Assembly: GCF_964656455.1 (NCBI RefSeq)
Contig: NC_135718.1
Location: forward strand, 145,062,262-145,126,261
Reading direction: 5' to 3'
DNA length: 64,000 nucleotides
Source: Halichoerus grypus
Taxonomy: Eukaryota > Chordata > Mammalia > Carnivora > Phocidae
A program made the translations under genes and the position numbers. Position 1 is the first letter of the stretch; each line of letters begins with the position of its first letter. Below the pieces are notes generated by a model that was not told the DNA's origin, did no database searches, and saw only the letters and a list, made by a program, of their open reading frames with translations. This document shows positions 21,989 to 33,060 of this stretch, piece after piece.

Positions 21989-22025
21989 AAAAACAAAAAC
22001 AAAAACAAAAAACAAAAAACCCAAA
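21989..22025 (+). mobile_element. A-rich (AAAAAC)n insertion with target duplication
   Basis: A 37-bp A-rich segment with AAAAAC-type units lies between 14-bp direct repeats ACAATACAGCCCCT (21975-21988) and ACAATACGGCCCCT (22026-22039), one mismatch. The duplicated word is the end of the MER2 terminal repeat, so the insertion hit the MER2 element. No body is attached to the tail. Confidence 0.7.
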
Positions 22026-22485
22026 ACAATACGGCCCCTTTATCTGCGGTTTTCTTTCCATAGTTTCAGTTACCTGTGGTCAGCAGGAGTCCGGAAACAG
22101 ATGATCCTCCTTGTGATAACAGGTCAATAGCCTAATGCTAAGTCACGATGCCTACATCATTCACGTCATTTCCTTTCATCTCATAGGCATTTTGTCATCT
22201 TACATCGCCGCAACAAGAAGGGTGAGTAAATACAACGATATTTTGAGAGAAAGAAAGGTCACATTTACATAACTGTATTACAGTGTACTGCTATAATTTT
22301 TGCATTTTACTCTTAGGTATTGTTAATCTTTTACTGTGCTTCATCTATAATTAAACCTTATCATAGGTATATCTGCATAGGAAAAAACATACTATATATA
22401 GGGTTTAGTACTATCCATGGTTTCAGGCATCCGCCAGGGGTCTTGGAATATATCCCCTGCATATAAAGGGGGACTACTGTATATG
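22026..22485 (+). mobile_element. MER2-type Tigger DNA transposon (non-autonomous)
   Basis: The 5' end ATACGGCCCCTTTATCTGCGG and 3' end GGGGGACTACTGTA are inverted terminal repeats followed by TA. Inner landmarks fit MER2: TTTCCATAGTTTCAGTTACC, ATATTTTGAGAGAAAGAAAGG, TAAACCTTATCATAGGTATA, ACATACTATATATAGGGTTT, GTTTCAGGCATCCGCCAGGG. It lacks a transposase, as expected for the family. Confidence 0.9.
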
Positions 22486-23124
22486 CTCTTTATCTAATTG
22501 CTTCCATGTAGATCTTATGTGTTTGTAATTGAAAAACTTCATCCTTACAAAAAATTAAGAATTTATGGCCACATCTAGAGCCTCCAAGAAAAGGATATAT
22601 AGATCTATTCACTGGGGGAAATGCACAACACAACTTGTCTGGCTTCATATACAGATTATTTTTAAAATTTGTTGCTTCAATATCGCATTTGGGGAACAAC
22701 TGGACTGTGTAGTTTGTTGGTATTTGTTTGATCATAACCAAATCCCAGGTCTTCATGAAGATTCCAGAGACTCAGAATTATGGCTTTAAAGAACTGAATC
22801 ATGAAGAGTTCCCTAGAACATAATTCCCTCATCCTGGGGTGGGGGGACAGTCTCAACTCTCTTTGTGCCTGATGGGGGCGGTGGTAGTGTGTATATTAAC
22901 TTTCTGACACAAATGCGCAGGTGCATTCTCTCCCAGACCATGGTGGTGTTTTTCCAAAGCTGGTACCGTCAACAAGGGGTATTCTTGGAATAAACTGAAG
23001 GTTGATCAAGTGAGTAAAAAGTGACCCTGGGTGTATATCTAAACCTCTTCAATACTGCCTTAGAACTGAAGAGATATTTAATTAGATATTTGATTAGAAA
23101 TAGTGTATAATGTTTTATATTTTG
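22486..23124. other. Unassigned single-copy DNA
   Basis: No gene or repeat recognised. Overlapping frames on both strands at 22490-22789 have no domain. Confidence 0.45.
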
Positions 23125-23600
23125 AGAGCCACTGGTGTTTCAGAGATAGGGTCTCTGCTCTTAGGAATTTATAGTCTATCTGTGAAGATACATGGACCCA
23201 TAATTACCACACAATGGGATATATGCTATAATAGAAATATGTATCCAGAGGAGGGAGAAATTAATTTAACTTTGAGGAAGGCTGAGGAGACGTCATAGAG
23301 GATGTGGCATCTGATTTGTACCTTAAGAAAGATGTAGGATTGCTGTAGATGGTAAAGGAAGTGCGGGGCATATTGGCTAGAGAAAATCATATGAGCAAAT
23401 ATCTGAAGGTAGGAAAGTATCTAACCTGCTTGGGGAAGAGCAAGGGTCCCTGGTGTGGCATAAACATAGTGATGGCCAATGAGGCTGGAAAGGTAAACAC
23501 AGGCTAAAGTATAGAAATGCTTCCCTACATGTCATGCTAGGAATTTTGGACTTTAACCCATAAACAATGGAAAGTCACGAAGGTGAGGTACTGACTAAAG
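23125..23600 (-). mobile_element. L2 LINE fragment, antisense
   Basis: Landmarks in antisense L2 order: GGGTCTCTGCTCTTAGGAAT, GGCTGAGGAGACGTCATAG, GAGCAAATATCTGAAGG, GGCCAATGAGGCTGGAAAG, GCTAGGAATTTTGGACTTTAAC with CCATAAACAATGGAAAG. Confidence 0.7.
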
Positions 23601-24049
23601 CTCCTGCTAGAAAATTTGATAATAGAATATAATATTAGGGAAAGTACAAGCAACCATAGGACTGGAACTCTCTGGACTTGGAGCCCCTTGGGGGAATGGC
23701 TGCATCCCCTCTTTAGGTCTTTCTAGGAAGCAAAATGGCCTGGTTCTTGGAACTGAATGGCTGTCCCCAGTGTGACACCAATGGCTGTCAAGGCATTCTC
23801 ATCAGTGGAACAAAGATTCATCTCTTTCCGATTTATGCTTGGGATGTGCTGATGTTCCCTGTGAAATGGTCTGGGTTTACTGCATCTGCCTCTAAGCAAA
23901 CTTCTCTGAATGTCTAGTAAAATTTCTCAGGTCTGATAATGCCAGTCTCCTGTCCTCTGCTCAGCTCTCCTCTCCCATTTTCTTTCTCACACACATCTGG
24001 CAACTCTGAGGAACCAGAGGGCACACAAGATTTCTAGAAGTTCATTGAG
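23601..24049. other. Unassigned single-copy DNA
   Basis: No gene or repeat recognised. Confidence 0.45.
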
Positions 24050-24145
24050 CGGGTTTTCATTAAACAAACATTTGTTGAACATCTTCTATATATCAGGCCC
24101 TGGGCAAGGCCCTCCATGCAATGCTAAACAAGACTGATTCACTGG
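24050..24145 (-). mobile_element. L2 LINE 3' end, antisense
   Basis: CATTAAACAAACATTTGTTG, AACATCTTCTATATATCAGG, CCCTGGGCAAGG, then GCTAAACAAGACTGATTC follow the antisense L2 3' end. Confidence 0.72.
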
Positions 24146-24689
24146 TGCAGTTTGAAAAGTATCATCTATTCATGGCTACCTCATTTCACTCTATCATTGC
24201 TTCTGTATCACACATATGCTTTGATCAAGGCCATTCATGATCTGACTTTGTATTGATGATATTTTTTTCTGAGCATTTACCAATGTCTCCTCTCCTCCAG
24301 TCACTTGTACCCGATCTCTTTCCCCTAACCCAGCCTGTGGGTCCTTCCTCATGCTTTCTCCCTGCCCCAAAGCCCCTTCTCTTTGCTAATCCAAATACCA
24401 ATCACCATTCAAGTGAGCTGCCTCATGACATCTTTCTGATGGCTAAAATTCTTGTTGATTTCTTTGGGGTATAGTTTAAAGAAGTTAAAAATCTGAGCTG
24501 TACATTTAGGAGAGAGATTAGCTCTAGGGAGAGGAAGAGATGTAATTGGGGAGGGGTGTTCACAGAGCTATTGGCAACAGATTTATCTCAAGATGAGTGA
24601 TGGGCATATGCAGGGTTTGTTGTTGTTTTGTTTTTTTAAATGTAATTATATCTTTTTATGTGACTGAATTATTTAACTAAAGAAAAATA
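24146..24689. other. Unassigned; possible LINE relic
   Basis: The stretch 24230-24480 (AGCCCCTTCTCTTTGC and nearby) could be a decayed sense L2/CR1 piece, but I cannot anchor it. No gene seen. Confidence 0.35.
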
Positions 24690-24885
24690 GTATGTCACTT
24701 ATTAAGTGTGTACCTCATACAAGTTATTTAACTTCTTTAAGTACCAGTGCCTCCCTTGTAAAATGGAAATGAAAATAGTACCCCCTTTATAGAGTTGTGA
24801 GAATTGATAATTAAGCTGATGCCTAGCAAGTATTTACAAAGTGCTTGACGCATAGTAAGTGTTCAATAGATATTAGTGAATTTCT
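24690..24885 (+). mobile_element. MIR SINE fragment
   Basis: Sense MIR core and 3' end: ACAAGTTATTTAACTTCTTT, CTTGTAAAATGGAAATGAAA, TAGTACCCCCTTTATAGAG, AAGTGCTTGACGCATAGTAA, GTGTTCAATAGATATTAG. Confidence 0.87.
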
Positions 24886-26164
24886 TTACCTCTCTCTTCC
24901 TCCTGAACTCCCGAGAGTACTTTTGCTGTAAACTATGTAATCCAACATTTAATTGGGCCCTGGCTGGTTCTGTAATTTTTGCTATTTTTTTCTCTTGCAC
25001 TCCTTTTTTCTCCTCAATGATGTTGTAAACAAGCCAACGGCAGGCACTGTATGTGATCCTTCGTATGCTCTGCAGCACCTTGAGTGTATTTGAAGAGATT
25101 AGGAAGTACTTACAGGTTGATTGATTGGAATAATCTTTTCAAGAATGAACTATATATATGACCCCCATGAGTTTTTCACTCAGGTGTGTCTGAATATCTA
25201 AAAAAATGTCCTGGGCATGTCTGTTACTTTCCTCCCGTAATATGACCTATGAGAAGGCCACCTTGGGCTCATAGTTGAAATATACAAATCAGCAGAGGAC
25301 ATGCTCATTCACAGGCTTTCCAAAGTCCACTTACCACTTCCTTTTTCCATTCAGGACTAGAACATCACCTAATAACTCAATAAGCATGCCCACCTCCCCC
25401 TTCTCAAAAGGTTATAATCTTCTGTTTCACACTTTAAGGAAAATCTGAGCTAACCAGCTTCTCCACAGCCAAGTTCTAATGGTGATAATCATCTCACTCT
25501 TGGTGAGACTATTTTAGGGACTGTGTAAAGCCATGGTATGGGTTCCAGAATCCAGAGCAGAGTTAAAATGCCATCAGGTGCTGGCTACAGGGCATCCATC
25601 TCTCCACCAGTAATCCATCTCCCTAGCTGCTCCTTGCCTCTGGGGTGGAGTCAATCCAACCTAAACAAAGGGGGGCCCAGAAGACTGGTCTGAACCCCTA
25701 ATGTGTGCTTGCCATCCCCTGAGACCACATATCCATTTATCACAGGGGCTCCAAGGTTCTAGGAGGCCAAGTGTTTCTACAGGTGCCTTTGGCTGGCAGG
25801 TAAGAAAACCAAGAAGAGATGGTCTCTGTCTCCAGGCTGTTTAGATCGAGTTTGGTGCTGTCTAGTCCTTGGTCACTCCATCTAATTTCAAGGAATCTGT
25901 TTAGTTGAACTGACTTTGCTGGGGTGGGTGACCAGGCAGCAGAAGGGAGAGGGGCAAAAAGGAAAGGCAAGTGGTCAGAATAATGAAGGTAAGTAATTGC
26001 AAGAAGAAAGCCCATTCAGTATGGCAAGCAAGTCTCCAAATCTATCTCTAAATAGATCATAAACTGTGCTAAAAGGATAAGGTCTAAGGAGACTCAAATG
26101 AGTCTTCATTCTCAATCTTACGTGGTAAAGCTATTGCCTACCAGGCAGAAGAAGCATTTAAGAT
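24886..26164. other. Unassigned single-copy DNA
   Basis: No gene recognised. A consensus-like splice donor word (GAAG|GTAAGT) is at 25989, but no matching upstream exon or acceptor is convincing, so no exon is called. Confidence 0.4.
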
Positions 26165-26400
26165 AGAAAGTGTAAATACGGGGCACCTGGGTGGCACAGT
26201 TGGTTGAGTGACTCTTAATTTCATCTCTGTTTGTGATCTGAGATGGTCCTGAGATTGAGCCCCGTGTTGGGCTCCATGCTCAGCGGGAAGTCTGCTCAAG
26301 ATTCTCTCTCCCTCTCCCGCTGCCTCTCCTGCTTGTGCATGCTCTCTCTCTCTCTTTTTCTAAAATAAATAAATAAATCTTAAAAAAAGAAAGTGTCAAT
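26165..26400 (+). mobile_element. CAN-type SINE, older subfamily, with 13-bp target duplication
   Basis: Body 26178-26387 begins GGGGCACCTGGGTGGCACAG and ends AAATAAATAAATCTT plus A7. Flanking repeats AGAAAGTGTAAAT (26165-26177) and AGAAAGTGTCAAT (26388-26400) differ at one base. The CAAGATTCTCTCTCCCTCTC middle marks it as an older type than the 21.4 kb copy. Confidence 0.95.
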
Positions 26401-26502
26401 AAAGGCATGTGTGACTGAAATCATAGATGCCTCATATGCTCGGACTTCTCCATGCCTGCCTCAGTCCCCATTTTCTAGATGGCATCCAAATAACATTGAA
26501 AA

Positions 26503-26561
26503 CACACACACACATCACCACCACCACCACCACCAACCACCACCACCAACCACCACCACAA
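26503..26561. repeat. (CA)n-(CAC/CCA)n microsatellite
   Basis: CA units pass into CAC and CAAC trinucleotide-type units. His/Pro/Thr homopolymer frames across it are artefacts. Confidence 0.93.
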
Positions 26562-27263
26562 AGACTTTCCTGGCCTGGGAATTCCATGCAGTCAGGCCTG
26601 ACTTCTATCAATTACCCCAGATGTTAAAACTAATTGGCTTGATGCTCAGATGAAAGAATCTATGTCTAGAAAGGCAGGAAAAGACCCCTCCTGTGACCAA
26701 AGCCATTAAACCTCAATTAGGACATAGACAGAGAAGGTGTAGATGAGTCTGGGGTAATTACCAGTCTTTGTCTGACAGCTCAGTTCCTGCAGCCTGGGCC
26801 AGAGCAGGTGATTTGGAAATCTGATCCTCAGACAGCTGCAAATGGTGCAGGCTGATTGCATCCTGCCCACCAGACCTCCCCTCTTCTGGCTGCTTTCTGC
26901 AGTGTGTGGCCCCTCACAACTTCTTATGGCCTGGCGAGCTGGCCCCATCTGTTTTAGAGATGGCCAAGCACACACAGCCACCCAGGGGCAAACACTAATA
27001 GATTCCAGCCCAGAAGACAAACACTGGATGGGAGTGATGAACGATGCTCCTGTTTGTGCTTTAGAACCATCTCTAGAAAACCTCTTCTCTGTGTGCTTCA
27101 GGTACATTAGTAACCAACTAAAGGTTCCCCTTGTCCTTATTCTAGGTACTCGGGGAGATTTGATGACTAGTTGGTCCAGGCTCTTTCCTAAAGGCTTCCT
27201 GAGGCTGGGATCATTCCTTCCTCCCACACTGAAAGTGAATTAAGGGTAGGGAGGGAGCCATTC
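26562..27263. other. Single-copy DNA with overlapping open frames
   Basis: A 173-codon minus frame (26706-27227) overlaps a 133-codon plus frame (26842-27243). Neither protein has a recognisable domain, signal peptide or repeat, and simultaneous openness on both strands points to base composition. I do not call a gene. Confidence 0.4.
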
Positions 27264-27670
27264 ATGGGGCTATTGTGCATACTCCAAATTCACATGTTGA
27301 AGTCTGAAACCCTCACACCTCAAATGTAATGGTTATGGAGGCAAAGGTTGAAGAGATGAAGTTTGAATGATGCCATTAAGGTTAAGGTGGGGTCCTCATC
27401 CAAAATGACTGGTGTCCTGATGAGAAGGGGAAATTAGGACACAGATGGAGAGACACTACAGGTGCCTGTGAACAGAGGATTGATCATGTGAAGAGGCATC
27501 CAGAGGGCAGCTATCTTCAAGTCAACCAGGGAGGTCTCAGGGGAAACCAACGGTGCAGGCACCTTGACCTTGGACTTTCAGCTTCCTAAACTATGAGAAA
27601 ATAAATATCTGTTGTTTCAGCCACCCAGTCTGTGGTATTTTGTTATGGCCCCCAAGCAGGCTAATACACA
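27264..27670 (+). mobile_element. MLT1-type solo LTR (ERVL-MaLR)
   Basis: An LTR in sense orientation: AATTCACATGTTGAAGTCTG near the start, ATGACTGGTGTCCTGATGAG, GGACACAGATGGAGAGACAC, CCTTGACCTTGGACTTTCAG, an AATAAA-like word in GAAAATAAATATCTGTTG, GCCACCCAGTCTGTGGTATT and the end GGCTAATACACA. No internal region is attached, so it is a solo LTR of an old endogenous retroelement with no coding capacity. Confidence 0.9.
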
Positions 27671-28110
27671 TGGGTTCATTAATTTACTCAAAAACTATTT
27701 GTTGAACATTTACGAGGTGCCAGATATTGTTTAGATGGTGGCAAATACAGAGTGAAAAAAGAATCCAGGTCCCTACTGTCATAGGGTTTATATTTCAGTG
27801 GGAGGTGAAGGTCTCTAAAGAGGTAAAAGAATAAACAAGTGAATTTGAGAGAATGATCAGTGTTATGTAGGAGACAGAACAGGATTGTGTAACGGAGAGT
27901 ATAAGGGAGCAGCTTTGGATAGGGCATTCAGAAGAAGGCTTTCCGGGGGGTGATATTCGAGCTGAGACCTGAAAATAAGATATTAGCTGCACAGAGACCT
28001 GAGGAGGAGAGTGTGCAAAAGTCCTTGGGCAGGAACAAATTGATGTCTTTGAGAAACAGAAAGAAAGCCAAGAGGAGTGAGAGAATAGTGGTTGGAGATG
28101 GGTTTATGTC
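27671..28110 (-). mobile_element. L2 LINE fragment, antisense
   Basis: GTTCATTAATTTACTCAAAAAC, TTTGTTGAACATTTACGAGG, TGCCAGATATTGTTTAG, CATTCAGAAGAAGGCTTTCC, TCGAGCTGAGACCTGAAAAT, AAAAGTCCTTGGGCAGGAAC in antisense L2 order. Confidence 0.85.
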
Positions 28111-28269
28111 AACTAGAATGAGGGACTAGAGTGGCTATCTACACAGCTCTGCCCTCCTCAAAGCTGGCGAGGGTGGTGGAAGGTCATGAATTGAAGGAGG
28201 CATATAAAGAGGTGAAAGACACAGAACAGAATCCTGAAGAAGGAATCTGAGCTCCACCTGTATGGTTGG

Positions 28270-28443
28270 CCTGGATAACTGGTTCTCAACCTGAGCAGAA
28301 TTAATGCCTCTTTTTAGAGCAAATATTTTTATAAGAACCTTTTCATTATCCCCATCCTTTTCATTATTAATCATCAAAAATAATGTGACTTATCTCAACA
28401 CACAATTTTAAAAAGAATCAGTATAATGCTCTAACTCTACTAG
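28270..28443 (+). mobile_element. Possible hAT-Charlie type DNA transposon relic
   Basis: ACTGGTTCTCAACCTGAGCA resembles the CAGTGGTTCTCAA start of hAT-type mammalian elements. The downstream part is not diagnostic and the far terminal repeat is not found. Confidence 0.3.
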
Positions 28444-28588
28444 AAGGGAAACATTTATTTTATTTTTTTAAGATTTTATTTTTAAGTAGTCTGTACACCC
28501 AACTTGGGGCTTGAACCTACAACCCCGACATCAAGAGTTGCATGCTCTACCGACTGAGCCAGCCAGGCACCCCAAGGGAAACATTTAT
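28444..28588 (-). mobile_element. Short tRNA-Lys SINE with well-preserved tRNA head
   Basis: Body 28459-28573, flanked by identical 15-bp repeats AAGGGAAACATTTAT (28444-28458, 28574-28588). On the minus strand 28568 to 28496 reads as a tRNA-Lys of 73 nt: GGCTGGCTCAGTCGGTAGAG (box A), anticodon-loop CTCTTGA with CTT kept, and GGTTCAAGCCCC (box B). A short A-rich tail follows directly; the CT-rich middle of the longer CAN SINEs is absent. Confidence 0.93.
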
Positions 28589-29680
28589 AATAAAATAATG
28601 GCAATGCATGAATATGCAAGCACAAGTATGTTGGAAGAGACAAGAGTCAGTGGCCAGCAGGTAGAATCACTGTGAATGACTACCCCTGCAGGCTGAGACC
28701 TAGTTGGGTGGACTAAAACTTACTTTTAATCATCAATAATTTAGAAAATCTTCCTCCAGCTTTACAACTTGTTATGGTAATGTCATGTCAATTTTAAGAT
28801 TATGGTCCAATTTGGGGAAATTTCCTTCAAGCTTCTTCCATTCATGAGCATTAAGATTTCCTGGCATTTCAGGTTTTCTTGTGCAATGACTAATCTTCAG
28901 TGCTCCTTGAACTGTCCACACTCATTAGCCACTCTCCATAGCCTTTTGGTGCTGGGCACTCTAGGATCCGTGAACACCCCAGGAAGATTCTTGGCTCTGA
29001 ATCTATCTCAGTGTCAGGTGATGGGGAGCAGTGGAAACTTTCTGAAAGCCAATCCTACCTTGGAATTAACTATATAACGGTAACTTAACTGTACCTGGAA
29101 GTGTCTGCAAATCACATAAACATATTCTACTAAACCCAACCCTTCACTCAACTTCCCTTAAGCTGGATCACAAAAATGCTGGTGACCCAACAAGAGCAGT
29201 GTGGCAGAACTGAAGCCAGAGTGGAAAAAAGAGGGTGGCTTGAACCAGTTCAATACTTCACTTTTGTAAAATTGAAGAAATCTTGTGAACACCTGAGAGC
29301 TCTGCTTGGCCCTCCCAGCCGCACTCATCAGAGGCTCCCAGCTTAAATTTCTTTGCTTCACTATTAATGCACTTCTATCCCTACTCAACTTCCTTGTACT
29401 TCTGACCCCAAACCCAGCAAAATCCCAACTCTGAATTCAAACTTCTATTTCCTCCATTAATGTCCTGCTGAGCACTGCTGGAGAAAAATCATACTAGTAT
29501 GCATGACATTTTTCCTGCAAATCTGGCATTTTGAAGCCCAGTTAGGCTGTGAATCATGCCCCATGATTCTACAAGTCTTGAATTAGTTTCCTCTACTTTC
29601 CTAAACAGCGGTTCTGAATTCCTCACTGTTCTTAAATACTTACCTTTGGCTGCTTTCACTCTTTCTCATTTTAATGTCCT
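28589..29680. other. Unassigned single-copy DNA
   Basis: No gene recognised. The frames at 28802-29077 (+) and 29158-29388 (-) have no domain. Confidence 0.45.
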
Positions 29681-29795
29681 TGTATATATAATATAATAAT
29701 TATGGTTATATATATTTACATACAATAACATAATATATAATTATAACTATATATTTAACATATAGTTATATATGATATATGTAATTATCTGTACC
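29681..29795. repeat. AT-rich low-complexity sequence
   Basis: Mixed TATATA, ATAATATA and TAATTATA words at the 3' UTR end of the antisense L1 that follows; probably expanded from that L1. Confidence 0.8.
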
Positions 29796-30422
29796 CATTG
29801 TTACCATGTATCCTTTTTTTAAAGATCTACTCTCTTAGCAACTTTCAAATATGTGATACAGTATTGTTAACTATAGTCACCAGGCTGTACATTACATCCT
29901 CATGACTTTTTTATTTTATACCTGGATGCTTGCACATTTTGACTTCCTTCATCCATTTCTCCCTCCTCCAAACCCCCCCTCTCCTGGCAGCTACCAATCT
30001 GTTCTCTGTGTCTATGAACTTGGTTTTTTTGTTGCTATTTTTTTAGATTCCCCATATAAGTAAGATAATATAGTATTTGTCTTTCTCTGTATGACTTATT
30101 TTATTTAGCATAGTAACCTTAATGTCTATCCATGTTGTTGCAAACGGTAAGATTTCATTTTTTGTTATGGTTTAATAATGTTCCAATAATAATATTAACA
30201 ATTTGGAGTATTATATATAGAGATAGATATAGATAGATATATCCCATTTTCTTTATCCATTCTTCCATTGATAGATACTTACATTTTCCATATCTTGGCT
30301 TTTATAAATAATGCTGCAATGAACATGGGATGCATATATCTTTTTTGAGTTAGTGTTTTTTTTTCTTCAGTTAAATAACCAAAAGCAAAATTACTGGATC
30401 ATAGGATAGTTCTATTTTTAAT

Positions 30423-30548
30423 TTTTTTTAAGTAGGCTCCATAGCCAGCATGGAATCCAATGCAGGGCTCGAACTCACAACCCTGAGATCAAGACCTGAG
30501 CTAAGATCAAGAGTCAGACACTTAACAGACTTAGCCACCCAAGGGCCC
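30423..30548 (-). mobile_element. Short CAN-type SINE nested in L1
   Basis: Starts TTTTTTTTAAGTAGGCTCCA and ends CTTAGCCACCCAAGGGCCC. It carries the GATCAAGACCTGAGCTAAG and ATCAAGAGTCAGACACTT words shared with the 44.3 kb copy, and lacks the CT-rich middle. The surrounding L1 reads on across it. Confidence 0.9.
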
Positions 30549-31436
30549 TGTCCCTTTGTAATTTTTGGAAGAACAGTCATAATGTTTTCCACAATAGCTA
30601 CACCAATTTACATGCATACCACAGTGCACAGGGTTCCCTGTCCTCTGATTCCTTGCCAACACTTGTTATTTCTTGTTTTTTTGATCATAGCCATTCCAAT
30701 GGGTGTGAGATGATATCTCATTGTGGTTTTGATTTGCATTTTCCTAATAATGAGTGATGTTGAGAATCTTTTCATGTACTTGTTGGCCATCTTTATATCT
30801 TCTTTGGAAAATTTATATTTAGATCTTCTGTCCATTTTTAAATAGGATTGTTTGCTTTTTTGCTATTGAATTATATGAGCTCTTTTTTTTAGATATTAAC
30901 CCCTTATCAGACATATGATTTGCAAATATTTTCTCCCATTCAGTCTTTTCATTTTGTTGATGGTTTGCTTTGCTGTGCGGAAGCTTTTTAGTTTGATATA
31001 GTACCACCTGTTTATTTTTGCTTTTGTTGTTTTGCTTTTGGTATCAGATTTAAAAAAATCATTCCTGAGACTTATGTCAAGGAGCTTACCTTGTTTTCTT
31101 ATTAAGAGGTTTATGATTTCAGGTCTTATGTTCAAGTCTTTAATCCATTTCAAGTTAATTTTTGCATATGGTGTAAGATAGTGGATGATTCATTCTTTTG
31201 CAGGTGGCTGTCCAGTTCTCCCAACTCCATTTACTGTAGAGACTGTCCTTTCCCCATTGTATATTCTTGGCTTATTTGTTGACAATTGATGTGTGGGTTT
31301 ATTTCTAGGCTCTCTGTTCTGTTCATTGATCTATGTGTCTGTTTTTATACCAATACCATACTGTTTGATTACTATAGCTTTGTACTGTAGCTTGAAGTCA
31401 GGGAGTGTGATACCTACAATTTTGTTCTTTTTCCTC

Positions 31437-31669
31437 AAGATTACTTTGGTTATGGGGCACCTGGGTGGCTCAGTCGTTAAGCGTCTGCCTTCGGCTCAGG
31501 TCATGATCCCAGGGTCCTGGGATCGAGCCCCGCATCGGGCTCCCTGCTCCAAGGGAAGCCTGCTTCTCTCTCTCCCACTCCCCCTGCTTGTGTTCCCTCT
31601 CTCGCTGTCTCTGTCTGTCAAATAAATAAATAAAATCTTTAAAAAAAAAAAAAAGATTACTTTGGTTAT
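31437..31669 (+). mobile_element. Young CAN-type SINE nested in L1, perfect 17-bp duplication
   Basis: Body 31454-31652, flanked by identical AAGATTACTTTGGTTAT at 31437-31453 and 31653-31669, which is L1 sequence. Head GGGGCACCTGGGTGGCTCAG, GGATCGAGCCCCGCATCGG, CCACTCCCCCTGCTTGTG, tail AAATAAATAAATAAAATC plus A14. One of the best-preserved SINEs in the window. The 110-codon frame at 31293-31625 is a read-through of it. Confidence 0.97.
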
Positions 31670-33060
31670 ACAGGGTCTTTTATATACATTTTAGGATTGT
31701 TTGCTCTATTTCTATGAAAAATACCATTGGAATTTTGATAGGGATTGCACTGAATCTGTAGATTGCTTTAGGACATTTTAACAATATTAATTCTTCCAAT
31801 CAAGTAACATGGGCTGTCTTTCCATTTATTTGTGCCTTTAATTTCTTTAATTAATGTCTTGTAGTATTCAGCGTATGGGTCTTTCACTTCCTTGGTTAAA
31901 TTTATTTCCAGGAATTTTGTTCTTTTTGATGCAATTGCAGATGGGATTTAAAAAAAATTCTTTCTGATAGTTCATTATTAGTATATAAAAATGCAACATA
32001 TTTTTGTATATTGATTTGTATCCTGCAACTTTACTGAATTCTTTTGTCAGTTTTAACAGTTTTTTTGTAGAATCCTTAGGCTTTTGTATATATAAGGTCA
32101 TGTCATCTGCAAATAGTGACAGTTCTACTTCTTCCTTTCCAATATGGATGCTTTCTATTCCTTTTTTTTTTTTTTCCTTGCCTAATTGCTCTGGCTAGGA
32201 CTTCAATACTATGTTGAATAAAAGTGTTGAAAGTGAGCATCATTGTATTGTTCCTGATTTTAAAGGAAAAGCTTTTTCCCATCAAATATGTTAGCTGTGG
32301 GCTTGTCACATATAGTCTTTATTATGTTGAGGCACATCCCCTCTATACCCATTTGGATGAGAGTTTTTATCTTAAATGGATGATGAATGTTGTTAAATGG
32401 TTTTTTTTTTTTTTGCATCTATTAAGATGATCATATGATTTTTATCCTTCATTTTGTTAATGTGAGGTATCACACTGATTGATTTGAAGATATTGAACCA
32501 TCCTTGCATCCTTGGAATAAATCCCACTTGATCATGGTGTATGATCCTTTTAATGTATTATTTAATTTGGTTTGCTGATATTTTGTTGAAGCTTTCTATA
32601 TCTATATTCATTAAGGATATTGCCCTGTTATTTTCAAATGGCCTCCTTATCTCATTTTGGTATCAGGTAATGCTGACCTCATAAAATGAGTTTGGAAGTG
32701 TTCTCTCCTCTTCTGTTTTTTGGAAGAGCTTGAGGATCAATATTAATTCTTTGAATGTTTGGTAGAATTCAATAATGAAGCTGTTTGGTCCTAGACTTTT
32801 GTTTGTTGGGAGGTTTTTGGTGAATGATTCAATGTCCTTACCAGTAATTAGATTGTTCAGATTTCCTATTTCTTCATGATTTAGCATTGAAAAGTATCTT
32901 TCTAGGAATGTATCCATTTCTTCCAGGTTGTCAAATTTATTAGTGTATAATTATTCATTGTTGTAGTGTCTTAAAATCTTTTGTATTTCATTTGTAACAT
33001 CTCCTCGTTCACTTCTGGTTTTATTTGAGTCTTCCTTCTCCTTATATCCTGTGTTAGTGG

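Larger units (their letters stand above)
29796..33060 (-). mobile_element. L1 (L1M), long antisense copy with two nested SINEs
   Basis: Antisense L1 from 3' UTR (TGTTAACTATAGTCACCAGG, GCTACCAATCTGTTCTCTG) through ORF2 (CAATGGGTGTGAGATGATAT, GCAAATATTTTCTCCCATTC, GGAATTTTGATAGGGATTGC, CTGCAAATAGTGACAGTTCT, ATAAATCCCACTTGATCATG) to the polymerase region near 33050. About 2.9 kb remains after removing SINEs at 30423-30548 and 31454-31652. The minus-strand frames here (for example 30896-31153, 32663-32917) are short broken pieces of ORF2. Confidence 0.95.

Noticed and set aside
25980..25995. Exon ending at consensus donor GAAG|GTAAGT
   Set aside because: No open upstream exon with a credible acceptor; isolated donor words are expected by chance.
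26706..27243. Overlapping 173-codon (-) and 133-codon (+) open frames
   Set aside because: Open on both strands at once, with no domain or conserved-looking block; Kozak and splice context are not convincing.
27490..27510. Second CTCF-like word (CATCCAGAGGGCAGC)
   Set aside because: Two mismatches in the core and it lies inside the MLT1 LTR.
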